Shown here: positions 34,575 to 43,758 of the stretch, piece after piece | How the letters are laid out: each line of letters starts with the position of its first letter | Numbering within the stretch: position 1 is the stretch's first letter | Source of the DNA: JAWOLE01 sp035263845 | Lineage (GTDB): Bacteria > Acidobacteriota > Thermoanaerobaculia > UBA5066 > Gp7-AA6 | DNA length: 64,000 nt | Reading direction: 5' to 3' | Assembly: GCA_035263845.1 (NCBI GenBank) | Contig: DATFQY010000056.1 | Location: forward strand, 1-64,000 | Translations under genes and position numbers: made by a program | Notes under the pieces: generated by a model | Database searches by the model: none | The model's input: only the letters and a program-made list of their open reading frames with translations | What the model was told of the DNA's origin: nothing

Positions 34575-35311
34575 GGAAGTTCCTGGCGATCGTCGCCCGG
34601 GAGTGGCGCGCGTACTTCTTCTCGCCGCTTGCCTACGTCATCGTGGCCGCGTTCCTCGTCATGAACGGCCTGATCTTCTACGCCATCGTCAACTTTCTGA
34701 ATTCCCCCAACGCCCCGAAGGGCCAGGCGCTGCCGTACCTCTTCACGAACTACTACTTCTGGATCTTCAACCTCTTCGTTGTGCCGATCATCGCCATGCG
34801 CCTCTTCGCGGAGGAGAGGAAGAGCGGCACGATCGAGATCCTCCTGACGTCCCCGGTGAGCGAGACCGAGGTCGTCCTGGGCAAGTTCGTCGGGGCGCTC
34901 GGGTTCTTCCTGACGCTCTGGGCGCCGACTCTCATCTACGTCTGGATCCTGCGCTCCCAGATCCCGATTGACCTGGGCCCCGTCGGCGCGGGTTACCTGG
35001 GGATCGTCCTGCTCGGCGGGTACTTCCTCTCGGTCGGGACCTTCGCCTCGACCCTGACGAAGAACCAGATCGTGGCGGCGATCCTGGCCTTCGGAATGCT
35101 CATCCCGATCTTCTCGACGGGCCTGGCCGAGTCCATGATCACGGACCCGTCCAAGCGCGACCTCATGACCTACTTCAACCTCTGGGACCACATGGAGGAC
35201 TTCGCCCGGGGGATCGTGGACTCGCGGCGGGTCATTTACTACCTCTCGGCGACCGCGTTCTTCCTCTTCCTCGCCGTCATCTCCCTGACGGCCAAGAAGG
35301 AGCGGCCGTGA
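34571..35311 (+). CDS. ABC transporter permease (ABC-2 / GldF-like)
   Basis: A 246-residue six-helix permease: FLAIVAREWRAYFFSPLAYVIVAAFLVM at the start, the conserved cytoplasmic block MRLFAEERKSGTIEILLTSPVSETEVVLGKF, and several further helices ending LSATAFFLFLAVISLTAKKER. This is the GldF/ABC-2 family shape. GTG at 34571 overlaps the ATPase stop (GTGA) and its own TGA overlaps the next GTG, so three genes are translationally coupled. Confidence 0.92.
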   Translation: MRKFLAIVAREWRAYFFSPLAYVIVAAFLVMNGLIFYAIVNFLNSPNAPKGQALPYLFTNYYFWIFNLFVVPIIAMRLFAEERKSGTIEILLTSPVSETEVVLGKFVGALGFFLTLWAPTLIYVWILRSQIPIDLGPVGAGYLGIVLLGGYFLSVGTFASTLTKNQIVAAILAFGMLIPIFSTGLAESMITDPSKRDLMTYFNLWDHMEDFARGIVDSRRVIYYLSATAFFLFLAVISLTAKKERP

Positions 35312-36777
35312 GGAGCCGCATTCGGACCGTCCGCGCGGGCACGAGCGCGGCCGGGATCGTGCTCGTCCTGCTGCTGGCCGTCGGCGCCAACTACCTCGGC
35401 GCCCGGCACTGGTGGCGCGGCGACTGGACGAGGGCGCGGATTTTCTCGCTCTCAGAGACGACGCGGAAGGTCCTCGCCGGCCTGACCAAGCCCGTGCAGG
35501 TGACCGTCTTCATGACGCGGGGGTCGCGCCTTTACCAGCCGGTCTCGGAGCTTCTCCACCGCTACCGCGCGGCGTCGACCAAGATCGAGGTCGAGTTCCT
35601 GGACCCGGAGCGCAACCCGCTCCGCGCCCAGGCCCTCGTCAAGGAGTTCCAGGTCCGGCAGAACACGGTGGTCTTCCGTGCCGGCGACCGCAAGAAGTAC
35701 GTCGAGGAAGACAAGATCGCCGAGTTCGACTACACCGGCATCCAGCAGGGGGCCACGCCGCAGGTCAAGTCGTTCCGCGGGGAAGAGGCCTTCACCTCCG
35801 CGATCCTGGACGTCACCGAGAAGAACACTACCAAGGTGTACTTCACGGCCGGGCACGGCGAGCCGAAGTTCGACTCCAAGGAGCGGGGCCGTGGGTTTGC
35901 CGAGGCCAAGCAGCTCCTGGAGCGCTCCAACTACACCGTGGCGACGTGGGACTCGCTGGGCAAGGACGCCGTTCCCGCCGACGCCGCGGTCGTCATCATC
36001 GCCGGCCCGCGGGCGGCCTTTCTCGCCCCGGAGCTCGGCGCGTTGAAGAAGTACGCCCAGGACGGAGGGCGCGTCCTCCTCCTCGCGGACCCGGTCCTCC
36101 CCGAGACGGGCGCGCCGCCTCCGGACCTCGGCCTCTCCGATTTCCTGGCGCCGTACGGAATCCGGCTCGACAATGACATCGTCATCGACCCGGCCAACGC
36201 GGTACCGATGGTCGGGCCCGAGACCCTGATCGCCAACGACTACGGGCTCCACCAGATCGTCACGTCGCTGGCCTCGGAGGGCCTGCCGGTCGTCTTCCCG
36301 CTCGCGCGCTCCGTCTTCAAGCCCGAGAAGGTGCCCGACGGGTACCTCGAGCTGATGATCGTGGACACGACCAAGGACGGCTGGGGAGAGACCTCGCTGA
36401 ACAAGCTCGACGCCGTCAAGAAGGACCCGGAGGACGTGCAGGGCCCGGTGCCCATCGCGATCTCCGTCGAGTGGGTCCAGAAAGACAAGGACGGCAAGGC
36501 GCCGGCGCATCCCTTCCGGATGCTCGTGGTCGGCAACTCGCGGTTCGTCGCCAACGGCAACATCAACAACGGCGGCAACACCAACCTCTTCCTGAACGCC
36601 GTCAACTGGCTGGCCGGGCACGAGCGCCTCGTCGGGATCGCGCCCAAGACGCCGGAGCAGGCCGCGCTGACGCTCACGCGCGCCCAGGTCAACCGAATCG
36701 GTCTTTTCGCGATCGCGGGAATGCCGGCCTTCGCGATCGTCATCGGGGTCTGGGTCTGGTACCGCCGCCGCGACTAG
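35308..36777 (+). CDS. GldG-family auxiliary ABC transporter protein
   Basis: A 489-residue protein with one N-terminal helix (SAAGIVLVLLLAVGANYL), a large extracytoplasmic domain of the GldG / ABC_transp_aux type (FSLSETTRKVLAGLTKPVQVTVFM, VYFTAGHGEPKFDSK, FLAPYGIRLDNDIVIDP) and a C-terminal helix followed by a YRRRD anchor. It binds no nucleotide and is thought to work as the periplasmic partner of the exporter; the mechanism is not established. Coupled by GTGA overlap with the permease. Confidence 0.9.
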   Translation: MRSRIRTVRAGTSAAGIVLVLLLAVGANYLGARHWWRGDWTRARIFSLSETTRKVLAGLTKPVQVTVFMTRGSRLYQPVSELLHRYRAASTKIEVEFLDPERNPLRAQALVKEFQVRQNTVVFRAGDRKKYVEEDKIAEFDYTGIQQGATPQVKSFRGEEAFTSAILDVTEKNTTKVYFTAGHGEPKFDSKERGRGFAEAKQLLERSNYTVATWDSLGKDAVPADAAVVIIAGPRAAFLAPELGALKKYAQDGGRVLLLADPVLPETGAPPPDLGLSDFLAPYGIRLDNDIVIDPANAVPMVGPETLIANDYGLHQIVTSLASEGLPVVFPLARSVFKPEKVPDGYLELMIVDTTKDGWGETSLNKLDAVKKDPEDVQGPVPIAISVEWVQKDKDGKAPAHPFRMLVVGNSRFVANGNINNGGNTNLFLNAVNWLAGHERLVGIAPKTPEQAALTLTRAQVNRIGLFAIAGMPAFAIVIGVWVWYRRRD

Positions 36778-36805
36778 TGGCGGGCGGCGACTCCAGGCGG
36801 CATCC

Positions 36806-38206
36806 ATGACTTCGCGCAAGCTCATCGTCCTGACGGCGCTCGTCATCGCGCTCTTCGCGTTCGTTTTCTTCTTCGAGCGCAAGCTCCCATCGACGACCGA
36901 GCGCAAGCAGAAGGGGGACCTCGTCTGGGAGATCCCGGAGGAGCAGGTCCAGTCCGTCAAGCTGGAGAAGGGCGGAGCCGTCCTCGAGCTCGACCGGGCC
37001 GGCGAGAAGAGCTGGAGGCTGGTGAAGCCCGACACCTATCCCGCCGACGGGTTCGCCGCCTCCGACGTCGTCTCGCAGCTGGCGAGGCTGCGCCGCACGA
37101 GCCCCGACTCCGCCGAGGCCAAGCCCGAGGACTACGGCCTGAAGACCCCGTTGGTCAAGGCGACGATCACCTGGAAGGACGACAAGAACCCGGGCAAGCC
37201 GTCCTCCCGGATCGTCGAGGTCGGCATCGACATCCCCGGGACCGAAACGACCGCGGCGCGCGCGGGAGGCGCCGGGCCGGTGCTCTTCGTGTCGACGAAC
37301 CTCGCGCTGGCCGTCAAGAAGACCGCCGACGAGTTCAAGAGCCGCGAGGTCTTCGGGCCGAACAACCCGGACAACTCCCGGCTCGACGTGGACCGCGGCC
37401 GCGGCCGGTTGTCGCTGGCGAAGAAGGACGGGGCGTGGTGGTTGAAGCAGCCGCTCTCCGACCTCGCGGACAACGACGCGGTGGAGAAGCTCATCTCCTC
37501 CATGACGGCTTTGAAGGTCATCGACTTCGTGCCCTCGCCTCCGGGGCAGGGGCTGGCGTCCCTGGGGCTGTCGCCGCCGCTCTTCCACGTCGTCCTGGCG
37601 GACGCGAAGGGGCCGGGCGTCACGGTGGACTTCGGTGCGTCCAAGGCGGACGGCAACTCCGTCTACGGCCGCCGTGAGAACCAGGTCTTCACGGTCGCGA
37701 GCACCGTCACCGAGGACCTGACCCGGGAAGCGGAGGCCTTCCGGGAGCCGAAGCTGGTGCGTTTCGACCGGAGCCTCGTGACGTCCATCGAGGGCGTCTT
37801 CCCGAAGACGAAGTACCTCTTCGAGAGGAAGCAGGATGGCTGGACGCTCGGCGGCAAGACCATCGTCGCCTCCTCGGTGGATGACCTGATGTCGGCGCTC
37901 CTGGACTTGAAGAGCCGCTCCTTCGGCGACGAGGCCCGCGCGAAGGCACTCGGGGACCGGCAACCGGCCGCGACCGTGACGATCAAGGTCTCCTCGGGAG
38001 AGCCGTGGACGATCAAGATCTACCCGGAATCCCTGCAGGCCGAGGCGGTGGTCTCCCCGCGCTCCGGCTCTCTCGTGCTGGCCGCCGACGCGCCCGCGAC
38101 CGTCGAGGGCGCCTTCCAGAAGGCTGCGACACCGCCGACGCCGGCGCCGGCGCCGGTGTACACGCCGACGATCCCTGCGCTGCCCCCCAAGCCGTCGAAG
38201 AGGTAA
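36806..38206 (+). CDS. DUF4340 domain protein of the ABC export cluster
   Basis: A 466-residue protein with one N-terminal helix (IVLTALVIALFAFVFFFE) and two DUF4340-like repeats: LVWEIPEEQVQSVKLEKGG, then SWRLVKPDTYPADGFAASDVVSQL, and a second round of LDVDRGRGRLSLAKKDGAWWLKQPLSDLADND. A Pro-rich tail ends the protein. DUF4340 proteins commonly follow GldG-type genes; they are presumed envelope partners but have no proven function. It is 28 bases after the GldG-like gene and should be part of the same transcript. A possible hairpin follows its stop. Confidence 0.88.
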   Translation: MTSRKLIVLTALVIALFAFVFFFERKLPSTTERKQKGDLVWEIPEEQVQSVKLEKGGAVLELDRAGEKSWRLVKPDTYPADGFAASDVVSQLARLRRTSPDSAEAKPEDYGLKTPLVKATITWKDDKNPGKPSSRIVEVGIDIPGTETTAARAGGAGPVLFVSTNLALAVKKTADEFKSREVFGPNNPDNSRLDVDRGRGRLSLAKKDGAWWLKQPLSDLADNDAVEKLISSMTALKVIDFVPSPPGQGLASLGLSPPLFHVVLADAKGPGVTVDFGASKADGNSVYGRRENQVFTVASTVTEDLTREAEAFREPKLVRFDRSLVTSIEGVFPKTKYLFERKQDGWTLGGKTIVASSVDDLMSALLDLKSRSFGDEARAKALGDRQPAATVTIKVSSGEPWTIKIYPESLQAEAVVSPRSGSLVLAADAPATVEGAFQKAATPPTPAPAPVYTPTIPALPPKPSKR

Positions 38207-38230
38207 GGAGACCCGTCTCCCTACTCTTTT
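38207..38230. terminator. Weak hairpin with T-rich tail after the ABC cluster
   Basis: GGAGA-CCCG-TCTCC (38207-38220) follows the DUF4340 stop directly and is succeeded by CTACTCTTTT. The stem is only 5 bp, so this is a tentative terminator between converging genes. Confidence 0.35.
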
Positions 38231-39669
38231 CAGCGGCGGCGTCCGGTCCTGTGCGGGGGTTTCTGGTCTGCCTCGGCCTCGAGCTCGGCGATCCGCTTCT
38301 TGCGCTGCTGCTCCTTCTGGTCGACGACGCTCGTCTTCTTCTGCTTTGCTTTGTGGAACGTCGTGGACATCGAGAGGAGCATCGCGTAGCCCCTCGGAGG
38401 CTTGATCCGGCGGGCCGTCGCGCCCCAGAACTTCGTCTTCTTGAACCGGGCCTCGGACAGGTCTGCGTTGGCCAGGTCCGCGCCCTTCAGGGTCGCGTGG
38501 GAAAAGTCGGCGCCGATCGCCCGCGCGAAGCGCAGGTCCGCCTCCTCCAGGGTCGCCTCCCGGAAGTTCGCCCCCACCAGCAGCGTGCCCGACAGGTCTG
38601 TGTCGAACGCCCGGCACGCAGACAGGTTGGCGCGCTTGAGGTTGGCGAGCCGGAAGTTGCCGAACGAGAGGTCGGCCTTCGAGAAGTTGACCTCCTGGGC
38701 CTGGGCCTCCGAGACGTCGGTCTTGGCGAAGCGGGCGCCGACGAAGGAGTAGGGCCTCAGGTTCGTTCGCGAGAAGTTCGCCTTGGAGAGGTCGGCGCCC
38801 TGGAAGTTGGCGCTCTCGAACCGGGCTGAGCGCATGTCCACCTCGGTCAGCTTGGCGTCCGCGAAGCTGACGTCTCGCCCGACGGCGTCGAGCAGGATCG
38901 CCTTCTTCAGGTCCGCCTTCCGGACCCTCGCCCGGTCGAAGCTCGCCCCGGTGAAGTCGGTCTCGATGGCCGAGACCAGCTCCATGTCCGCCTCGGCGAA
39001 GTCTGCGCCCTCGCAGTTGGCGGCGTTCAGGGCGGCCTGGCGGAGGATCGCCTTGACGAACTTCGCGCGGCGCAGGTCCGCCCCCGTCAGGTCCGCTGCC
39101 TTCAGGTTCGCCCCCTCGAAGTTCGCGTTGGGAAACGACCCGCGCGCGAGCGAGACGCCCTCGAAGAGACACCGCGACAGGTCCGCTCCGTCGAAGTGCG
39201 CGCCGGCGGTCTTTACGCCGCGGAAGGAGACGTCCCCCAGCGCCGTGCCGGCGAAGTTCGCCTCGGTCAGGTCCGCGCCGTCCATCCGGGCCCGGAAGAG
39301 GTCGGCGCCCGCGAGGTTGGCGCCGACGAAGGAGCAGCTCTGCACCGACGCCGATCGGAACCGCGCTCCCGCCAGGAACGCGCCCTTGAAGTTCAGGAAG
39401 TCGAGCATGCAGTGGTCGAAGATCGCCCCCGGCGCGGAGGCCCCGTCCACGCGGGCGTCCACGAGGACCGCCCGCGAGAGATCCGCCCCCGAGAGCTCCG
39501 CTCCGCACAGGTTCACGCGCGAGAGGTCGGCCCGCTTGAGGTCCTTTCCAGACAGGTTCTTTTGCGAGAAGTCCGAGTCGGTCAGGTCGGGCGTGACGTT
39601 GCCGTTGCGCGAGCGCCACGCGTTCCACTCGTCGGACTGAAGCAGGGCGAGATGTTCCGGATTGGCCAC
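38230..39669 (-). CDS. Long pentapeptide-repeat protein
   Basis: A 479-residue protein. From about residue 28 to about 405 it is made of A(D/N)LXX-type five-residue repeats (DLKRADLSRVNLCGAELSGADLSR and so on), predicted to fold as a right-handed quadrilateral beta-helix. A basic C-terminal tail follows, with KAKQKKTSVVDQKEQQRKKR. No signal peptide or membrane segment is seen, so it is probably cytoplasmic. Some pentapeptide proteins mimic DNA and bind gyrase, but most lack a known role. It diverges from the AAA+ ATPase gene with only 54 bases between, so the two may share control. Confidence 0.93.
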   Translation of the reverse strand: MANPEHLALLQSDEWNAWRSRNGNVTPDLTDSDFSQKNLSGKDLKRADLSRVNLCGAELSGADLSRAVLVDARVDGASAPGAIFDHCMLDFLNFKGAFLAGARFRSASVQSCSFVGANLAGADLFRARMDGADLTEANFAGTALGDVSFRGVKTAGAHFDGADLSRCLFEGVSLARGSFPNANFEGANLKAADLTGADLRRAKFVKAILRQAALNAANCEGADFAEADMELVSAIETDFTGASFDRARVRKADLKKAILLDAVGRDVSFADAKLTEVDMRSARFESANFQGADLSKANFSRTNLRPYSFVGARFAKTDVSEAQAQEVNFSKADLSFGNFRLANLKRANLSACRAFDTDLSGTLLVGANFREATLEEADLRFARAIGADFSHATLKGADLANADLSEARFKKTKFWGATARRIKPPRGYAMLLSMSTTFHKAKQKKTSVVDQKEQQRKKRIAELEAEADQKPPHRTGRRR

Positions 39670-39723
39670 TGGCCGATTGTACGGGAAGACGGGAATCGGA
39701 AGCCCGCGTTACAATCGTCTCAA

Positions 39724-41223
39724 ATGAGCACCGTCGTTCCCCTCGTGGCGGCGCCGCCGAAGGCGACCGACAGGATCCGGCGCGCCCTCCAGGGCGGCCA
39801 TCCGATCCTGTTCGTGCAGACATGGGAGGAGGCGCGGGTCGAGCGCCTGGCTCTGCACCTGGCCAAGACGTTTTTCGGCGCCCCGGTCCCGTGCGGGATC
39901 TGGTCGGTGGTGGACGGTCTCGTCGTGGACGGAGTGCCCGTGCCCGAGACGCGGGACCCGTTGAAGGCCCTCGAGACGATCCTCCAGGCGCCGGGAAAGG
40001 GCTTCTATCTCCTCAAGGACTTCCCGACGTCCCCCGACGGGCGGCCCGAGATCGTCCGGCGGCTGCGCGACCTCTACCGCGGCCTGAAGGACCGCGGACG
40101 CCACGTCCTGCTGGTCTCGCCGCGGCTGTCCATTCCGGAGGAGGCCAAGAAGGAGATCTTCGTCGTCGAGTACGAGCTGCCCGACGACGCGGAGATCTCC
40201 CGGATCATCGAGGGGATCATGCGGCGCCGGCAGGGCGCGGTTCTGGACGACGCCGCGGTCCGGCGGCTCTCGCTGGCGATGCGCGGTCTGACCGCCGACG
40301 AGATCGGCCACGTCCTCTCCAAGGTCTTCGCCCAGCGGCAGGTCTTCGACGAGGCCGCGTTTCTCGAGGTCCTCGCCGAGAAGGAGCAGATGTCCAAGAA
40401 GGAGGGGGTGCTCGAGTTCGTCCCCCCGCGCTTCAACATCGAGGACATCGGCGGCTACGACACGCTGAAGACCTGGCTCTTGAAGCGCCGCACGCTCTTC
40501 TCCAAGGAGGCCCTCGACGCCGGCATCCCGATCCCCCGCGGCGTCCTGCTGATGGGGATCTCGGGGTGCGGCAAGAGCCTGGCGGTCAAGACGATCTCGA
40601 CGCTGTGGAACCTTCCCCTCTTCCGGCTCGACATGAACGCCATCTTCGGGACGCCCAATCCCGAGGCGACGTTCTTGAAGGCGCTGCGCTCCGTCGAAGC
40701 GGTGTCGCCGGCGGTGCTGTGGATCGACGAGATCGAGATGGGCGTGGGCGGCTACCGGGAGGGGGGCGACGCCTCGATGTCCCGCATCTTCTCGGGGTTC
40801 CTGACCTGGATGCAGGAGAAGAGCGCGCTCGTCTTCGTCGCGGCGACCGCCAACCGGATCCAGCTCCTTCCCGCCGAGGTCATCCGCAAGGGCCGCTTCG
40901 ACCAGGTCTTCTTCGTGGACCTGCCCAACGAGGAGGAGCGCAAGCAGATCTTCGGGATCCACCTGAAGAAGAACCGATGCGACCCGGGGCGCTTCGACCT
41001 GGTGTTTCTGGCCAAGGCGACCAAGGGGTGGAACGGCGCGGAGATCGAGCAGATCGTGGTCTCCTCGGTCGTGGACTCCTATTCGGAGAAGCGCACCTTG
41101 ACCGAGGACGACCTCCACAAGGTGATCTCGACGACCGTCCCCCTCTCGATCACCATGGAGGACCAGATCAAGGCGATCAAGAGCTGGGCGCACGACAGGG
41201 CGCTGAACGCGTCGCGGCCCTAG
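39724..41223 (+). CDS. Ycf46-like AAA+ ATPase
   Basis: A 499-residue protein with an N-terminal domain (ALQGGHPILFVQTWEEARVERL, PGKGFYLLKDFP) and a AAA+ module at about 240-470: Walker A G278-ISGCGKS-285, Walker B AVLWIDEIEMG, sensor ATANRIQLLP, arginine region RKGRFDQVFFVDLP and the C-terminal helical lid. The whole fits the Ycf46 family, known from chloroplast and cyanobacterial genomes as a AAA ATPase, whose substrate is unresolved. It starts 54 bases from the divergent pentapeptide gene. A strong heptanucleotide repeat follows its stop (41236 onward). Confidence 0.9.
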   Translation: MSTVVPLVAAPPKATDRIRRALQGGHPILFVQTWEEARVERLALHLAKTFFGAPVPCGIWSVVDGLVVDGVPVPETRDPLKALETILQAPGKGFYLLKDFPTSPDGRPEIVRRLRDLYRGLKDRGRHVLLVSPRLSIPEEAKKEIFVVEYELPDDAEISRIIEGIMRRRQGAVLDDAAVRRLSLAMRGLTADEIGHVLSKVFAQRQVFDEAAFLEVLAEKEQMSKKEGVLEFVPPRFNIEDIGGYDTLKTWLLKRRTLFSKEALDAGIPIPRGVLLMGISGCGKSLAVKTISTLWNLPLFRLDMNAIFGTPNPEATFLKALRSVEAVSPAVLWIDEIEMGVGGYREGGDASMSRIFSGFLTWMQEKSALVFVAATANRIQLLPAEVIRKGRFDQVFFVDLPNEEERKQIFGIHLKKNRCDPGRFDLVFLAKATKGWNGAEIEQIVVSSVVDSYSEKRTLTEDDLHKVISTTVPLSITMEDQIKAIKSWAHDRALNASRP

Positions 41224-41235
41224 GCCGCTCGCTGA

Positions 41236-41354
41236 GTCCAGGGTCCAAGGTCCAAGGTCCAAGGTCCAAGGTCCGTCCAAGGTCTAAGGTCCAAAGTCAG
41301 ACTTTTGACCTTCGACTTTCGACCGACCTCGGACTTTGGGCTCTGGACTTTGGG
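41236..41354. repeat. Heptanucleotide array (GTCCAAG)n with inverted second half
   Basis: From 41236 there are about eight near-copies of GTCCAAG, including four exact tandem copies (41243-41270). After a TTTTGACCTTCGACTTTCGACC stretch, the complement appears as GGACTTTGGGCTCT GGACTTTGGGCT, a 14-base (two-unit) tandem. The array fills the whole space between the convergent AAA+ and Lon-domain genes and could fold into a long hairpin. Confidence 0.88.
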
Positions 41355-41999
41355 CTAATTTCGTCGAACGTCCAGGTCGGTCGGCCGATACGGCGCCAGG
41401 AAGCGGATCCTTCCCTCCCACTCCGACATCCTCGCGATCAGGGAATCGAAGCGGGCCGCGAGGGAGTCCGTCTCGAGCAGCGCCTGGAGCTCCGGCGGCG
41501 TGTGGCGGAGCCGCAGCGCCATCTCCGAGGCGAAGCGCTCCGCCGAGAGGGATTCCTCCGGCATCGGGGGCAGCTCGAGGCTGCCGCGCAGGCTCTCGAA
41601 CAACCCGGCGGCACGTCCTCGGGCGCGGGTCTCGTCGTCCTCGCCCGGGAACGGGACGGATGCGATCTCTTCGACCTTCGCGACCCGGTAAGGGGTGGCG
41701 CGATCTTCTTCCTGAAGGATGCGGTAGCGAAACCGGCTCTCGAGAAGGATGTTGTACCGGCCGTCCGGGAGCTTCTCGGACTCGACGATCTCCCCGGCGC
41801 CGCCCACCGAGTGGATCCGCGGGTTCCCGGCCGCTTCCTCCCAGCCCGGCTCGAGCATCGCCATCCCGATCGTCCGGTCGCCCTCGAGCGCGTCGGCAAC
41901 CATCTGGCGGTATCTCGGCTCGAAGATGTGCAGGGGAAGGAGCGTCCCCGGAAGCAGCACGACCTCCGGCAGCGGGAAGAGCCGGATCACCCGGCTCAT
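41355..41999 (-). CDS. Stand-alone Lon N-terminal (substrate-binding) domain protein
   Basis: A 214-residue protein matching the Lon protease substrate-binding domain (PF02190) but without the ATPase or protease: IRLFPLPEVVLLPGTLLPLHIFEPRYRQMVADAL at the start, IGMAMLEPG, SVGGAGEIVESEKLPDGRYNILL and a helical C-terminal half. Such single-domain proteins are widespread and presumed to bind polypeptides; the function is not settled. It is coupled by an ATGA overlap to the cytochrome c lipoprotein gene upstream, forming a two-gene unit. Confidence 0.9.
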   Translation of the reverse strand: MSRVIRLFPLPEVVLLPGTLLPLHIFEPRYRQMVADALEGDRTIGMAMLEPGWEEAAGNPRIHSVGGAGEIVESEKLPDGRYNILLESRFRYRILQEEDRATPYRVAKVEEIASVPFPGEDDETRARGRAAGLFESLRGSLELPPMPEESLSAERFASEMALRLRHTPPELQALLETDSLAARFDSLIARMSEWEGRIRFLAPYRPTDLDVRRN

Positions 42000-42388
42000 C
42001 GCTTATCGCCTCCCGCTTCCCGCTTCTTCTCCGCGGCCCGGGCCAGCTCCAGCACGTACGCCGCCGTCTGGCGAATCTCCTCGTCGGTCAACTTGCCCTC
42101 GAACTTCGGCATCGGGTCGCGGCCCTTGCGGATCTGGCGCTCGATCGCCTCCTCGCTGCCGTCGGAGCGCCAGACGCCGTCGATCAGGTTCGCGTACTTG
42201 AACCGGCTGGCCGTCACCGTGTTGCCGTCGCCGTTGCGGTTGTGGCAGGACACGCACTTGCGCTCGAAGATCCGCTGGCCGGCGGCGAGGTCTCCCGAGA
42301 GGCCGTCTCCGACGGGAAGGGACTGCTCGCTGCCGCAGGACACGGCCGCCAGCGCCGCGAGAAGGAGAATGGCTTTGACCCGGGCCAC
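41996..42388 (-). CDS. Lipoprotein cytochrome c (mono-heme)
   Basis: A 130-residue protein with a lipoprotein signal (ALAAVSC, lipobox Cys18), one CVSCH heme motif (residues 45-49) and a distal Met in DPMPKFEG, as in small class I cytochromes c. TDEEIRQTAAYVLELAR is the usual C-terminal helix. It would shuttle electrons in the periplasm while anchored to a membrane. GTG start at 42388. Immediate partners are the Lon-domain protein downstream and a ferredoxin gene in divergent orientation; neither explains a pathway. Confidence 0.92.
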   Translation of the reverse strand: MARVKAILLLAALAAVSCGSEQSLPVGDGLSGDLAAGQRIFERKCVSCHNRNGDGNTVTASRFKYANLIDGVWRSDGSEEAIERQIRKGRDPMPKFEGKLTDEEIRQTAAYVLELARAAEKKREAGGDKR

Positions 42389-42487
42389 GAACCCGAGTCT
42401 ACCGACGATTCCCTCGAATCCGCCCCGCCGCTAATCTGCGTCTAAAAAGCGCGCAACCGCGCCGGCGACCCCTGATACCTTCTCCAC

Positions 42488-42724
42488 GTGGCGAACCTGG
42501 CCGACCGGCTTCCCGAGAACGTTTCGGGCAAGTACTACGTGGACACGCAGTGCATCGACTGCGACGTCTGCCGCGTCACCGCTCCCGGGAACTTCCAGCG
42601 GCACGAGGAGAAGGCGTTCTCCTACGTCTTCCGCCAGCCCGCCAATCCCGAGGAGGAGGCCCAGTGCCAGGAGGCGATGGACTCCTGTCCCGTCGAAGCC
42701 ATTGGGAGCGACGGTCCGGGGTAG
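42488..42724 (+). CDS. Small ferredoxin
   Basis: A 78-residue ferredoxin: GKYYVDTQCIDCDVCRVTAPGNF carries CxxCxxC, and QEAMDSCPVEAI supplies the fourth cysteine near the end, so one 4Fe-4S (or 3Fe-4S) cluster is expected. The N-terminal VDTQCIDC pattern resembles ferredoxins of diverse bacteria that serve as cytoplasmic electron carriers. GTG start at 42488, without a strong ribosome site. The partner enzyme is unknown, and a repeat element overlaps the end of the gene. Confidence 0.88.
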   Translation: MANLADRLPENVSGKYYVDTQCIDCDVCRVTAPGNFQRHEEKAFSYVFRQPANPEEEAQCQEAMDSCPVEAIGSDGPG

Positions 42725-42819
42725 GTCCTTCGCTCTCGCTCAGGATGAGAAGGAGAAGAGTGTTTCTGAAGAGGACTATGCCTGCCTTGTCATCCTGAGG
42801 AGCGGCAGCAACGAAGGTT

Positions 42820-42821
<2 letters not shown>
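42720..42821. repeat. Dispersed CCTTGTCATCCTGAG element, outward inverted pair (copies 4 and 5)
   Basis: A GGTAGGTCCTTCGC..CAGGATGAGAAGG arm (42720-42753) and a CCTTGTCATCCTGAGG..GAAGGTTCTA arm (42784-42821) are separated by about 30 bases. The orientation of the arms is the reverse of the 29446 pair. The ends overlap the ferredoxin stop and supply the TAG stop of the decarboxylase gene. Confidence 0.85.

Positions 42822-43754
<933 letters not shown>

Positions 43755-43758
<4 letters not shown>

Noticed and set aside
36740..39823. 1027-codon open frame overlapping the DUF4340 and pentapeptide genes
   Set aside because: Shadow of real genes in another frame; no recognisable domain and Arg/Gly-rich composition.
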